This document shows positions 6,841 to 14,133 of a DNA stretch of 17,610 nucleotides, piece after piece. The notes beneath the pieces are model-generated. The model was not told the DNA's origin. It ran no database searches and saw nothing but the letters and a program-made list of their open reading frames with translations. Every line of letters starts with the position of its first letter. Position 1 is the stretch's first letter. The stretch is from Bacteroidota bacterium (lineage in GTDB: Bacteria > Bacteroidota > Bacteroidia > Flavobacteriales > Flavobacteriaceae), in NCBI GenBank assembly GCA_023427845.1, contig JAEYZX010000156.1:1-17610 (forward strand), given 5' to 3'. The position numbers and the translations under genes are program-made.

Positions 6841-8289
6841 CTAGTAATAGGTGTACCTTCTGACCTTCGCAATGTATTTTGCCAATCGGATAACCTGATT
6901 GCTGTAGCCAAATTCGTTATCATACCAAACATAAAGTACGATGTTGTTTCCGTCGGCCGATACTATCGTTGCGTTGCTGTCGAATATGGCAGGTGCTGAT
7001 GTTCCAACAATATCTGAAGAAACAAGCTCATTGTTCATCGAATATTTGATTTGTTCTACAAGTTCGCCCTCAAGAGCGTATTTTTTAATGATGCTGTTGA
7101 TTTCCTGAACCGATGTTTGTTTGCTGACTTCAAGATTCAGCACTACAAGTGATCCGTTTGGAACCGGAACCCTGATCGCGTTCGATGTCAGTTTTCCTGT
7201 TAGTGACGGCAACGCTTTTGCGACCGCGCTTCCTGCACCGGTTTCGGTAATTACCATGTTCAACGCAGCAGCACGTCCGCGGCGGTATTTCTTGTGCATG
7301 TTGTCAACAAGGTTTTGGTCATTCGTATATGCGTGAATGGTTTCCAAATGTCCTTTTACGACCCCTAACGTGTCTTCAACGGCTTTTAAAATCGGTGTGA
7401 TCGCGTTCGTAGTACACGATGCTGCCGAGAAAATATCGACTTCATCTGGATTATATTCCTTGTGGTTTACGCCATGTACAATGTTCGGAACTCCTTTTCC
7501 TGGAGCAGTCAATAGAACCTTGTCGACACCTTTCGATTTCAAATGACGCCCAAGCGCTTCCTCAGTTGTAAATGCGCCTGTGTTGTCGATTACCAGTGCA
7601 TTTTCAAAACCATACTCTGTATAGTCGATTTCTTCGGGTGAGTTCGCAGTGATGATATGTACGGTGGTTCCGTTAATTAGCAACGCGTTGTTTTGATGAT
7701 CTGCAATTACTGAACCCTGGAAGTCACCATGGATTGAATCATATCGCAAAAGCGACGCTCTTTTTTCGAGTGAAACCGCATCGTTTTTATCTCGCGTGAC
7801 GATCGCGCGTAAACGTAACTGTGTGCCCTTTCCGGACTTCGACATCAACTCGCGCGCAAGCAAACGTCCGATTCGGCCAAAACCATAAAGTACTACATCT
7901 TTTGGCTTGTTGTTTTGAAAGTCTTTTGCGTTTTTAAGTTTATCGACTACAAAAGAAGTTGCGTCATCATATTTGTTGTCTTCAACGTGAAATTCGTATG
8001 TCAACTTACCGATATCCAATTTTGCAGGCGGAAGGTCCAACGCGAGAATTGCTCTTGCAATTTCAACCGAGTCAAAAATCGAAATGGGTTTTCCTACAAA
8101 TTCCCCTGCGTATTCGTGGAGATTGATGATGTCGCTTACATTCAAGTTGATCAATTGATTGCGGAACAAAACCATTTCAATGGATTTGTCGTACCAAAGA
8201 TCGCTGATGATTTTAATGAATTCAACGCCGGCACGACGTCGGTCTGTTTGATAGGAAACTTCTTTCTGGTAATCGATAATGTTAGTCAT
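6841..8289 (-). CDS. gap: Glyceraldehyde-3-phosphate dehydrogenase, long form with N-terminal extension
   Basis: The 482-aa protein consists of a GAPDH core (from about residue 128) behind an N-terminal extension of roughly 125 residues. The core begins with the Rossmann motif VVLYGFGRIGRLL (132-144). The catalytic cysteine is Cys292 in SAASCTTNAITP, and the general-base histidine is His319 in ETIHAYTNDQ. A normal GAPDH is near 330-340 aa, and its usual SCTTNCLAP and STGAAKA segments are here SCTTNAITP and ETGAGSA. From memory this long type is standard in Flavobacteriia and may coexist with a short paralogue. The reaction is phosphorylating oxidation of glyceraldehyde-3-phosphate, or the reverse in gluconeogenesis; cofactor preference is not decidable here. 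The extension has no motif that I recognise. The gene is monocistronic, with a promoter and structured leader upstream and a terminator downstream. Confidence 0.93.
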   Translation of the reverse strand: MTNIIDYQKEVSYQTDRRRAGVEFIKIISDLWYDKSIEMVLFRNQLINLNVSDIINLHEYAGEFVGKPISIFDSVEIARAILALDLPPAKLDIGKLTYEFHVEDNKYDDATSFVVDKLKNAKDFQNNKPKDVVLYGFGRIGRLLARELMSKSGKGTQLRLRAIVTRDKNDAVSLEKRASLLRYDSIHGDFQGSVIADHQNNALLINGTTVHIITANSPEEIDYTEYGFENALVIDNTGAFTTEEALGRHLKSKGVDKVLLTAPGKGVPNIVHGVNHKEYNPDEVDIFSAASCTTNAITPILKAVEDTLGVVKGHLETIHAYTNDQNLVDNMHKKYRRGRAAALNMVITETGAGSAVAKALPSLTGKLTSNAIRVPVPNGSLVVLNLEVSKQTSVQEINSIIKKYALEGELVEQIKYSMNNELVSSDIVGTSAPAIFDSNATIVSADGNNIVLYVWYDNEFGYSNQVIRLAKYIAKVRRYTYY

Positions 8290-8330
8290 CGCAGGAGATT
8301 TATTAAGTTAGTGTTGTTGATTTTAAATTT

Positions 8331-8357
8331 AACTGCGTTCAGTTCGGCCCTCTGGCC
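8331..8357 (-). promoter_or_regulatory. Two adjacent inverted repeats in the 5' leader of gap
   Basis: Two small perfect inverted repeats stand side by side in the probable untranslated leader: AACTG/CAGTT around CGTT (8331-8344) and GGCC/GGCC around CTCT (8346-8357). Both lie between the -7 box (8368-8375) and the start codon at 8289. They could fold as twin hairpins in the mRNA or be protein-binding sites. Confidence 0.4.
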
Positions 8358-8367
8358 TTGAGTGGTG

Positions 8368-8375
8368 CAAAAGTA
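8368..8375 (-). promoter_or_regulatory. Putative Bacteroidota -7 promoter box for gap
   Basis: The - strand reads TACTTTTG, an exact match to TAnnTTTG. A start a few bases downstream would give a leader of about 70 bases. No perfect -33 TTTG is present at the best spacing; the nearest TTTG (8383-8386) is too close. Confidence 0.6.
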
Positions 8376-8423
8376 AGTATTTCAAACGTTTTCGTAAACT
8401 ATATTTCTCACTATTTTGAGCAC

Positions 8424-8454
8424 AAAAAAAGCCACCCTTTGGGGATGGCTTTCG
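8424..8454 (-). terminator. Rho-independent terminator after the HtrA-like protease gene
   Basis: Read on the - strand, AAAGCCA-CCC type arms pair with one bulged base around a four-base loop near 8438-8441. The right arm runs into seven T residues (complement of 8424-8430). It lies 18 bases past the protease stop codon. Confidence 0.88.
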
Positions 8455-8471
8455 GTTATTTACATTCAATC

Positions 8472-9863
8472 TTAGATGATTAACCGCACCCGTTGACCGG
8501 CTTTAGTTATCATTTCGATTTGAACGGTTTGCTGATCGTCGATTTGGGACAATAAAGGCGAAATCGTCTCAAGGTCGACAGCCTTTACGTTTCCGATCGA
8601 CAAAATAATACCGCCTTCAAGTTCGTCAGCATATTGATTCAATCGCTCGTTATTTACATCATTTATTTTTACGCCATAATTGGTTTTGAAGCGTTTTTTG
8701 TCGGCGGCCGTCAGTTCCGAGATTTCAATTCCTTTGAACTCGGTAGTAACCAATTCGTTTTTCGATAAGACTACCGGAACGGTCATTGTTTTTCCGTCTC
8801 TGATGAAGGTAACCTGCACTTTGTCGTTCGGTCGTTTGGTATTGATCACGTTGGCAAGATCGGTGTAGGATGAAATCTGGCGATTGTCTAGTCGCACAAT
8901 TACGTCACCTTTCGAAAGTCCGGCTTTTTCTGCGCCTGAATTTTTAGTGACCCTTCCAATGTAGAAGCCGCTGGTTTCATCGATTCCGAGTTCTTTTGAC
9001 GCAAGGCTATTGAGTTCACTTCCTTCAATCCCGAGGATTCCGCGCTGTACATTTCCATATTCAAGGATATCCTCAACGATTTTACGCGTTATGTTGGACG
9101 GAACTGCAAATGAATATCCGACATACGAACCTGTCATCGATGAGATCATCGTATTGATTCCGATCAGTTCGCCACGTGCATTGACCAGGGCGCCGCCGCT
9201 ATTACCGGGATTCACCGCCGCATCGGTCTGAATAAACGATTGTATTCCGCCATTTCCAAGATTTCGGGCTTTTGCCGATACGATACCCGCGGTGACGGTC
9301 GAATTCAGATTGTACGGGTTACCGACCGCCAAAACCCATTCGCCAACCTTGACTTCGTCAGAATTCGCAAAGGTGCTGTACGGAAGTTTTTCATCTGCAT
9401 CGATTTTCAACAATGCGATATCCATCTTTGAATCTGTACCCACGAGCCGGGCTTTATATACTTTTTTGTTGTTCAGCGTGATTTCAAGATCCGACGCGTC
9501 TTTAATCACGTGATTGTTGGTTACAATATATCCGTCCTCAGAAATAATCACGCCTGATCCCATCCCGATTTGCTCCTGTTGCTGCCCTCCACGATATCCA
9601 TAAAAGAAATCAAGTGGGCTTACTACAGTTCGGTAGGAGACATTTTTTACGTGAACGACCGAATGTACGGCCCTATCGGCAGCTTCCGTAAAATCAATTG
9701 CTTCAGGAGCAAATCCCACGGTCCGTGAATAATTTTCGGGAGCCACCGTAATTACCGGTTTGGAATCGGTGATTACATTTTTATCTGTCAATACTTTGTA
9801 ACCAGCTAGCGTGGTAGCGCCGCTTAACACAGATACTAACAATAAACTGGAAAACTTTTTCAT
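8472..9863 (-). CDS. HtrA/Deg-family periplasmic serine protease
   Basis: The 463-aa protein begins with a signal or anchor segment (MKKFSSLLLVSVLSGATTLAG). The trypsin-like domain carries the full catalytic triad: His118 in IVTNNHVI, Asp148 in MDIALLKID and Ser222 in NPGNSGGALVN. The GMGSGVIISEDGYI stretch just before is typical of Deg proteases. A PDZ domain follows (about 280-365, with SGAEKAGLSKGDVIVRLD). A second, more divergent C-terminal segment (about 375-463) is probably a second PDZ. Family role: degradation or refolding of damaged envelope proteins. The gene stands alone, with its own terminator, and diverges from dapF across a 131-base spacer. The spacer is AT-rich on the protease side, and I see only a one-mismatch -7 candidate there, so I give no firm promoter. 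Confidence 0.94.
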   Translation of the reverse strand: MKKFSSLLLVSVLSGATTLAGYKVLTDKNVITDSKPVITVAPENYSRTVGFAPEAIDFTEAADRAVHSVVHVKNVSYRTVVSPLDFFYGYRGGQQQEQIGMGSGVIISEDGYIVTNNHVIKDASDLEITLNNKKVYKARLVGTDSKMDIALLKIDADEKLPYSTFANSDEVKVGEWVLAVGNPYNLNSTVTAGIVSAKARNLGNGGIQSFIQTDAAVNPGNSGGALVNARGELIGINTMISSMTGSYVGYSFAVPSNITRKIVEDILEYGNVQRGILGIEGSELNSLASKELGIDETSGFYIGRVTKNSGAEKAGLSKGDVIVRLDNRQISSYTDLANVINTKRPNDKVQVTFIRDGKTMTVPVVLSKNELVTTEFKGIEISELTAADKKRFKTNYGVKINDVNNERLNQYADELEGGIILSIGNVKAVDLETISPLLSQIDDQQTVQIEMITKAGQRVRLII

Positions 9864-9970
9864 TTTGTTTGTTTAATTTAAATTCTTAACAGTAAAATTA
9901 TTATAATATTGTTTTTGCGAAATCACTTTAACTCACGGTTAACAGAACCAGGCGCGAGTTTAAATATTTG

Positions 9971-9978
9971 TATTTTTG
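9971..9978 (+). promoter_or_regulatory. Putative Bacteroidota -7 promoter box for the dapF operon
   Basis: TATTTTTG matches TAnnTTTG and ends 16 bases before the dapF ATG at 9995, which implies a very short leader. The spacing favours the ATG at 9995 over the in-frame TTG at 9968, which would lie at or upstream of the box. Confidence 0.55.
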
Positions 9979-9994
9979 CAGCTTAAGAGCTACT

Positions 9995-10792
9995 ATGGAA
10001 ATTCGGTTTTTTAAATATCACGGCACAGGAAATGACTTCGTTATGATTGATAACCGCAGTCTTTCTTTTCCCAAAAACGATACCAAACTTGTGGCTCATT
10101 TATGTGACCGACGATTTGGCATTGGAGGCGATGGCCTGATCTTATTGGAAAATGACAAAATTTCAGACTTCCGGATGGTCTATTATAATTCGGATGGCAA
10201 CCTTAGCTCAATGTGCGGCAATGGCGGAAGATGTATTGTGGCCTTTGCCAAAAAACTCGGAATCATCGATGTTGAAACCGAGTTTCAGGCCACCGACGGA
10301 CTACATCATTCGAGGATTGATCCCGATGGGACCGTGTCGCTGCAAATGAAGGACGTTGATGATATTTTAGTTGATTCCAAACGAATTTTCCTTGATACAG
10401 GTTCGCCACATCATATTGAAATGGTTGATGACCTGGCAAAAATCGATATAAAATCGGCGGGAGCCAAAATCCGATATTCGGGCCTTTATGGCGATTCCGG
10501 TAGCAATGTCAATTTTGCGAAACAGCAATCCGGAAACACGTTTGCGGTGCGTACGTATGAACGCGGGGTTGAAGATGAAACGCTTTCCTGTGGAACCGGA
10601 GTAACGGCGGTTGCAATTGCAATGCACGCCATCGGAAAAACAGAATCCAAAACCGTGCAACTAAACGTTGAGGGCGGCAGGCTCGAGGTGTCCTTTGATT
10701 TCGCTAAAGGCAAATACACAAACGTATTTTTAAATGGTCCGGCCACATTTGTTTTTGAAGGCAAAATAAATATACATAATGCTGACACTTAA
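9995..10792 (+). CDS. dapF: Diaminopimelate epimerase
   Basis: The 265-aa enzyme converts LL- to meso-diaminopimelate for lysine and peptidoglycan synthesis in the cytoplasm. The start chosen is the ATG at 9995, giving MEIRFFKYHGTGNDFVMID, the canonical DapF N-terminus; an in-frame TTG at 9968 would add nine unrelated residues and overlap the promoter box. The two catalytic cysteines are Cys74 in MCGNGGRC and Cys199 in LSCGTGVTA. The GDSGSNVNF segment (166-174) and the ERGVEDET loop (189-196) are also typical. It is the first gene of a compact + strand cluster, and its last 14 bases overlap the acetyltransferase gene. No anomalies are seen. Confidence 0.97.
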   Translation: MEIRFFKYHGTGNDFVMIDNRSLSFPKNDTKLVAHLCDRRFGIGGDGLILLENDKISDFRMVYYNSDGNLSSMCGNGGRCIVAFAKKLGIIDVETEFQATDGLHHSRIDPDGTVSLQMKDVDDILVDSKRIFLDTGSPHHIEMVDDLAKIDIKSAGAKIRYSGLYGDSGSNVNFAKQQSGNTFAVRTYERGVEDETLSCGTGVTAVAIAMHAIGKTESKTVQLNVEGGRLEVSFDFAKGKYTNVFLNGPATFVFEGKINIHNADT

Positions 10793-11312
10793 AGGAGATA
10801 CTGTTTTTTTGCGGGCACTGGAACCTGAAGATCTTGATTTTATCTACGAAGTCGAGAACAACGAATCGATCTGGGAAATTAGCAATACGCAAACACCGTA
10901 TAGCCGGTACCTCATAAAGCAGTATCTCGAAAATGCGCACCAGGATATTTACGAGGCAAAGCAGCTTCGGCTGGCAATTTGCAGGTATGAGGATTGCGAA
11001 GCGGTTGGACTTGTCGACCTATTCGAATATGATCCTAAAAATAATCGGGCAGGCGTAGGCATCATGATCCAGGACCATGAAAACCGTAACGGCGGAATCG
11101 GTACCGAAACCTTAAACCTTTTAATACAATATTCTTTTCGTCATCTCAACTTGCATCAGTTGTACGCAAATATTGATTCGGCCAATGAACCAAGTTTGAA
11201 GCTTTTTACTAAATTTGGCTTTGAGCAAATCGGCACCAAAAAACAGTGGAACCTTGTTGACGGTCAGTACAAAGACGAAACCATGTTCCAATTAATCAAC
11301 CACCACCTTTAA
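10779..11312 (+). CDS. GNAT-family N-acetyltransferase (RimJ/RimL/SpeG-like)
   Basis: The 177-aa protein has a single GNAT domain. The acetyl-CoA pyrophosphate-binding motif is seen as ENRNGGIGTETL (101-112). The C-terminal motif B region is LYANIDSANEPSLKLFTKFGFEQIG (128-152), with the usual N-x-x-S-x-x-x-F-x-x-x-G-F pattern. The N-terminal start (LTLKGDTVFLRALEPEDLDFIYEVENNE) is of the RimJ/RimL-like subgroup, which acetylates protein N-termini, polyamines or small amines; which one applies here is not decidable. The ATG lies inside dapF (14-base overlap) and mltG starts ten bases after its stop, so it is cotranscribed. No direct biochemical tie to peptidoglycan is visible beyond this placement. 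Confidence 0.88.
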   Translation: MLTLKGDTVFLRALEPEDLDFIYEVENNESIWEISNTQTPYSRYLIKQYLENAHQDIYEAKQLRLAICRYEDCEAVGLVDLFEYDPKNNRAGVGIMIQDHENRNGGIGTETLNLLIQYSFRHLNLHQLYANIDSANEPSLKLFTKFGFEQIGTKKQWNLVDGQYKDETMFQLINHHL

Positions 11313-11322
11313 ATCCTACATT

Positions 11323-12363
11323 TTGAATTTCAAGAAAATTGCTATCATTTTCGCTGTCGTATTAGTTGCGGGCGCGTCGGTATATGGATACATTTTGTAT
11401 CGAAAAATTTTTGCTCCAAATACGAACTTCGAACAAAAGGAAGTTTTCGTCTACATCCCAACAGATGCCCAATTTCCACAGGTTATCGATTCGGTTGCGA
11501 AATATGTGGAGGATATCGACAAACTTAAAATGGTAGCCGACAAAAAATCGTATGTGACCAATGTTAAATCGGGTAAATTCAGGCTAACGAAAGGAATGAG
11601 CAGCAACGACATCATCAATTCATTGCGCCAGCCTCTTTTCGTGAACGTATCGTTCAACAACCAGGAGTTACTGGAAAATTTGGCGGGTCGGATCGCCGCA
11701 CAGATCGAAGCCGACAGCATAAGTCTGATGGAAGCCTTCACCGATCCGAAATTTCTTGATGAGAATGGTTTTACACGCGAAAATATATTGTCGATGTTTA
11801 TCCCGAATTCCTATGAATTTGCATGGAATACCGATGCGATTCGTTTTCGGGATCGGATGGCCAAAGAATACCGGAAATTCTGGACTCAGGACCGGATTTC
11901 GAAAGCCGACTCATTGAATCTGACGCCGCTTCAGGTGAGTGTTCTTGCCTCAATTGTGCATAAAGAAACAGTAAAGATTGACGAGCGGCCAAGAGTGGCT
12001 GGCGTTTATCTGAACAGACTTGAGAAAGGTATCAAGCTCGAAGCCGATCCGACGGTTATCTACGCGCTAAAAAAAGAATCCGGCGATTTTGACCAGGTTA
12101 TAAAAAGAGTATTGTATAAAGATCTTGTGATTCCTTCACCTTATAATACGTATATGTTCGAGGGCTTGCCGCCGGGGCCGATCGCAATGCCCGATATTAC
12201 CGCACTCGATGCCGTTCTGAATCCGGAGATGCACAATTACCTCTTTTTCTGTGCCAGCGTGACTAACTTCGGTTATCACGAATTTGCAGTGACGGCGGCA
12301 CAACATGAAGTAAACCGTCAGAAGTATATCAGATGGGTCAACGCTCAGGGGCTTAAACGTTAA
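11323..12363 (+). CDS. mltG: Endolytic peptidoglycan transglycosylase MltG
   Basis: The 346-aa protein is a bitopic inner-membrane enzyme that cuts nascent glycan strands and is thought to set their length. A single membrane segment lies at residues 5-26, followed by a periplasmic region. The diagnostic YceG-like core is ASIVHKETVKIDERPRVAGV (209-228), with the likely catalytic Glu215 in HKET, followed by NRLEKGIKLEADPTVIYAL (231-249) and the GLPPGPIAMP segment near the C-terminus. The start is a TTG at 11323: no ATG precedes the membrane segment, the frame begins NFKKIAIIF, and the upstream gene stops only ten bases before. It sits in the dapF cluster, an apt place for a cell-wall enzyme. 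Confidence 0.94.
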   Translation: MNFKKIAIIFAVVLVAGASVYGYILYRKIFAPNTNFEQKEVFVYIPTDAQFPQVIDSVAKYVEDIDKLKMVADKKSYVTNVKSGKFRLTKGMSSNDIINSLRQPLFVNVSFNNQELLENLAGRIAAQIEADSISLMEAFTDPKFLDENGFTRENILSMFIPNSYEFAWNTDAIRFRDRMAKEYRKFWTQDRISKADSLNLTPLQVSVLASIVHKETVKIDERPRVAGVYLNRLEKGIKLEADPTVIYALKKESGDFDQVIKRVLYKDLVIPSPYNTYMFEGLPPGPIAMPDITALDAVLNPEMHNYLFFCASVTNFGYHEFAVTAAQHEVNRQKYIRWVNAQGLKR

Positions 12364-12365
12364 TC

Positions 12366-13277
12366 TTGAAACACGCGAAATACATATTCGGGATCTTCCT
12401 GTTGTTTCAAAGTTCTCTTTTTGCGCAATCAGTCGAACAATTTCTGACACCTTCCGATTCGCTTGATACCGCCCGCAGAAATGGTGTCGTCATTGCCCAG
12501 GGCATATTGGCCGCCGGTGCTTTTACGTCGCTCAATGAACTTTGGTATGCCGATTATCCAAAATCGGATTTCCATTTCATCAATGACAATGCCGAATTGC
12601 TGCAAATGGACAAGGCTGGGCATGTTTTTGCAGGTTATCACTTAAGCAGCTTTAGTGCCGATGCCTTGCAATGGAGTGGAGTAAGTAAAAAAAACCAGCT
12701 CATTTACGGTGCGGCAACCGGATTTGCTTTTATATCTGCAGTTGAGGTTTTTGATGGCTTTTCGTCAAATTGGGGCGCATCGGCAGGGGATTTGGCAGCA
12801 AACGCAGCCGGAACCGCGTTGTTTGTTTCGCAGGAATTATTGTGGGAAGAACAGCGAATCGTGCCTAAATTTTCGTTTCATACCACGCCATACGCAGCTG
12901 CCCGGCCAAACGTGCTCGGTAACTCGGTTAGTGAACAACTCCTAAAGGATTATAACGGTCAAACCTACTGGCTATCGGCAAACGTTCATTCTTTTTTCAA
13001 AGGTTCCCCTGCCCCGAAATGGCTCAATATAGCTGTAGGATATGGCGCCGAAGGCATGATCACCGGTACCGATCAGGTTGTAAACACAATTTTCCTTCCT
13101 GAAAAGGAGCGATTCAGGCAATTTTATTTAAGTCTGGATGCCGATCTTACAAAGATTGAAACCAGGTCGCATTTATTAAAGACTATATTTTCTGTGATTA
13201 ATGTTATAAAGATTCCGGCGCCTGCTCTTGAGATAAATGGCAAAGGTGTAGCCAAATTCCACTATTTGTATTTTTAG
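12366..13277 (+). CDS. DUF2279-family exported protein
   Basis: The 303-aa protein starts at a TTG (12366), two bases after the mltG stop. No upstream ATG is possible and the TTG gives a clean signal peptide (KHAKYIFGIFLLFQSSLFAQ). The best conserved part runs from MDKAGHVFAGYHLS (81-94) through SAVEVFDGFSSNWGASAGDLAANAAG (124-149). It has the conserved D/H/E residues (Asp82, His86, Glu127, Asp130, Asp142) and two weakly hydrophobic helices between them. I recognise this as the DUF2279 pattern, common in Bacteroidota and without known function. The GD-x-x-AN-x-x-G stretch is reminiscent of small membrane-embedded hydrolase or VanZ-like folds, but that is speculation. Its position as last gene of the dapF-mltG cluster suggests an envelope role. 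No terminator is seen directly after the stop. Confidence 0.8.
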   Translation: MKHAKYIFGIFLLFQSSLFAQSVEQFLTPSDSLDTARRNGVVIAQGILAAGAFTSLNELWYADYPKSDFHFINDNAELLQMDKAGHVFAGYHLSSFSADALQWSGVSKKNQLIYGAATGFAFISAVEVFDGFSSNWGASAGDLAANAAGTALFVSQELLWEEQRIVPKFSFHTTPYAAARPNVLGNSVSEQLLKDYNGQTYWLSANVHSFFKGSPAPKWLNIAVGYGAEGMITGTDQVVNTIFLPEKERFRQFYLSLDADLTKIETRSHLLKTIFSVINVIKIPAPALEINGKGVAKFHYLYF

Positions 13278-13319
13278 AAAACATTAACTGCCTGATATTC
13301 AACATTAGATATTTTGTTG

Positions 13320-13327
13320 TATATTTG
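13320..13327 (+). promoter_or_regulatory. Putative Bacteroidota -7 promoter box for the lysozyme-like gene
   Basis: TATATTTG matches TAnnTTTG exactly. It lies 122 bases upstream of the favoured start at 13450, so the transcript would carry an unusually long leader of about 115 bases. No good -33 TTTG is seen. Confidence 0.5.
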
Positions 13328-13449
13328 CCCCCGCAGAAATTTCCTATGAGTTACCGTTTTGCAGGAATGTCGTTTCAGATATTCTTTAATGGTTAAGCAG
13401 TTGAAAGTTGACTCTTCAAATGTTAGGTCTCGAGGAAGAAAACTCACTT

Positions 13450-14085
13450 ATGATTAAAAAATGGACATACTTTGCTAGCCTTGCTATAATTATTGCCTTT
13501 TTAAGTTCTGGTTTTAAACCCATAGAGACTGAATACAACGATTGGTTCCATACAACCGATGATGAAGAAACTACCTATTTGTTTCCGTCTCAAAAGCCTG
13601 CCGATTACACCAATTACAACATTCCTTTTACCGGAAAATACTTTATTGCCTACAAGGAAGCGATCGCTTTCAAAGAGTCACGCGGCCAGTATCGTCTTGT
13701 GAATACCTTTGGTTATATGGGAAAATATCAATTTGGGATGAGTGCGTTGCGTGCAATCGGAATCCGGGATCGCGCCGAGTTTCTTCGCAATCCTGAACTG
13801 CAGGAAAAAGCTTTCATTGCACTGCTCTCAAAAAATAAGTGGGAACTTCGCCACGAAATCAAAAAATACGAAGGTAAAATCGTTGGTGGTGTTCGTATAA
13901 CCGAATCGGGAATCCTGGCAGCCGCGCATTTAGGCGGAGCGGGCTCGGTCAAAAAATTCTTTAATAGTTCGGGAAAACGTTACCTACGTGATGGATATGG
14001 CACATCGCTGCGGAGTTATATGAAACGATTTGGCGGATACGAAACATCCGCAATTATAGCCGACAGCAATGCCACCGTACGATAA
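13450..14085 (+). CDS. Small exported protein with lysozyme/transglycosylase-like features
   Basis: The frame gives 211 aa from the ATG at 13450. In-frame starts further up (TTG 13408, ATG 13420) would place an acidic stretch, MLGLEEENSL, before the signal peptide, so 13450 is preferred. The signal is IKKWTYFASLAIIIAFLSSG. The core has IAFKESRGQYRLVN (72-85), with Glu76 in a position like the catalytic Glu of lytic transglycosylases, then FGYMGKYQFG (87-96), resembling the SLT substrate-groove motif. A later segment, SGILAAAHLGGAGSVKKFF (153-171), is also found in phage-type transglycosylases. I recall homologues in Flavobacteriia named peptidoglycan-binding or LysM protein, although no LysM repeat is visible here. 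The probable role is peptidoglycan cleavage or binding in the periplasm. It is monocistronic, with its own promoter box and terminator. Confidence 0.7.
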   Translation: MIKKWTYFASLAIIIAFLSSGFKPIETEYNDWFHTTDDEETTYLFPSQKPADYTNYNIPFTGKYFIAYKEAIAFKESRGQYRLVNTFGYMGKYQFGMSALRAIGIRDRAEFLRNPELQEKAFIALLSKNKWELRHEIKKYEGKIVGGVRITESGILAAAHLGGAGSVKKFFNSSGKRYLRDGYGTSLRSYMKRFGGYETSAIIADSNATVR

Positions 14086-14104
14086 GAACGACACTTGCAA
14101 TATA

Positions 14105-14129
14105 AACCTGCCGATTGGCGGGTTTTTTT
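14105..14129 (+). terminator. Rho-independent terminator between convergent genes
   Basis: An 8-bp stem with one T-G wobble (14105-14112 with 14117-14124, loop GATT) is followed by a T run to 14129. It ends the lysozyme-like gene on the + strand. On the - strand the tail is only partly T-rich, so termination of the methyltransferase operon there is less certain. Confidence 0.85.
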
Positions 14130-14133
14130 ATGT

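Noticed and set aside
7915..8361. Open + strand frame of 148 codons opposite the gap gene
   Set aside because: It is antisense to the well-supported GAPDH gene, has no family motif, and is rich in Phe/Cys/Asn as expected from a reversed coding strand.
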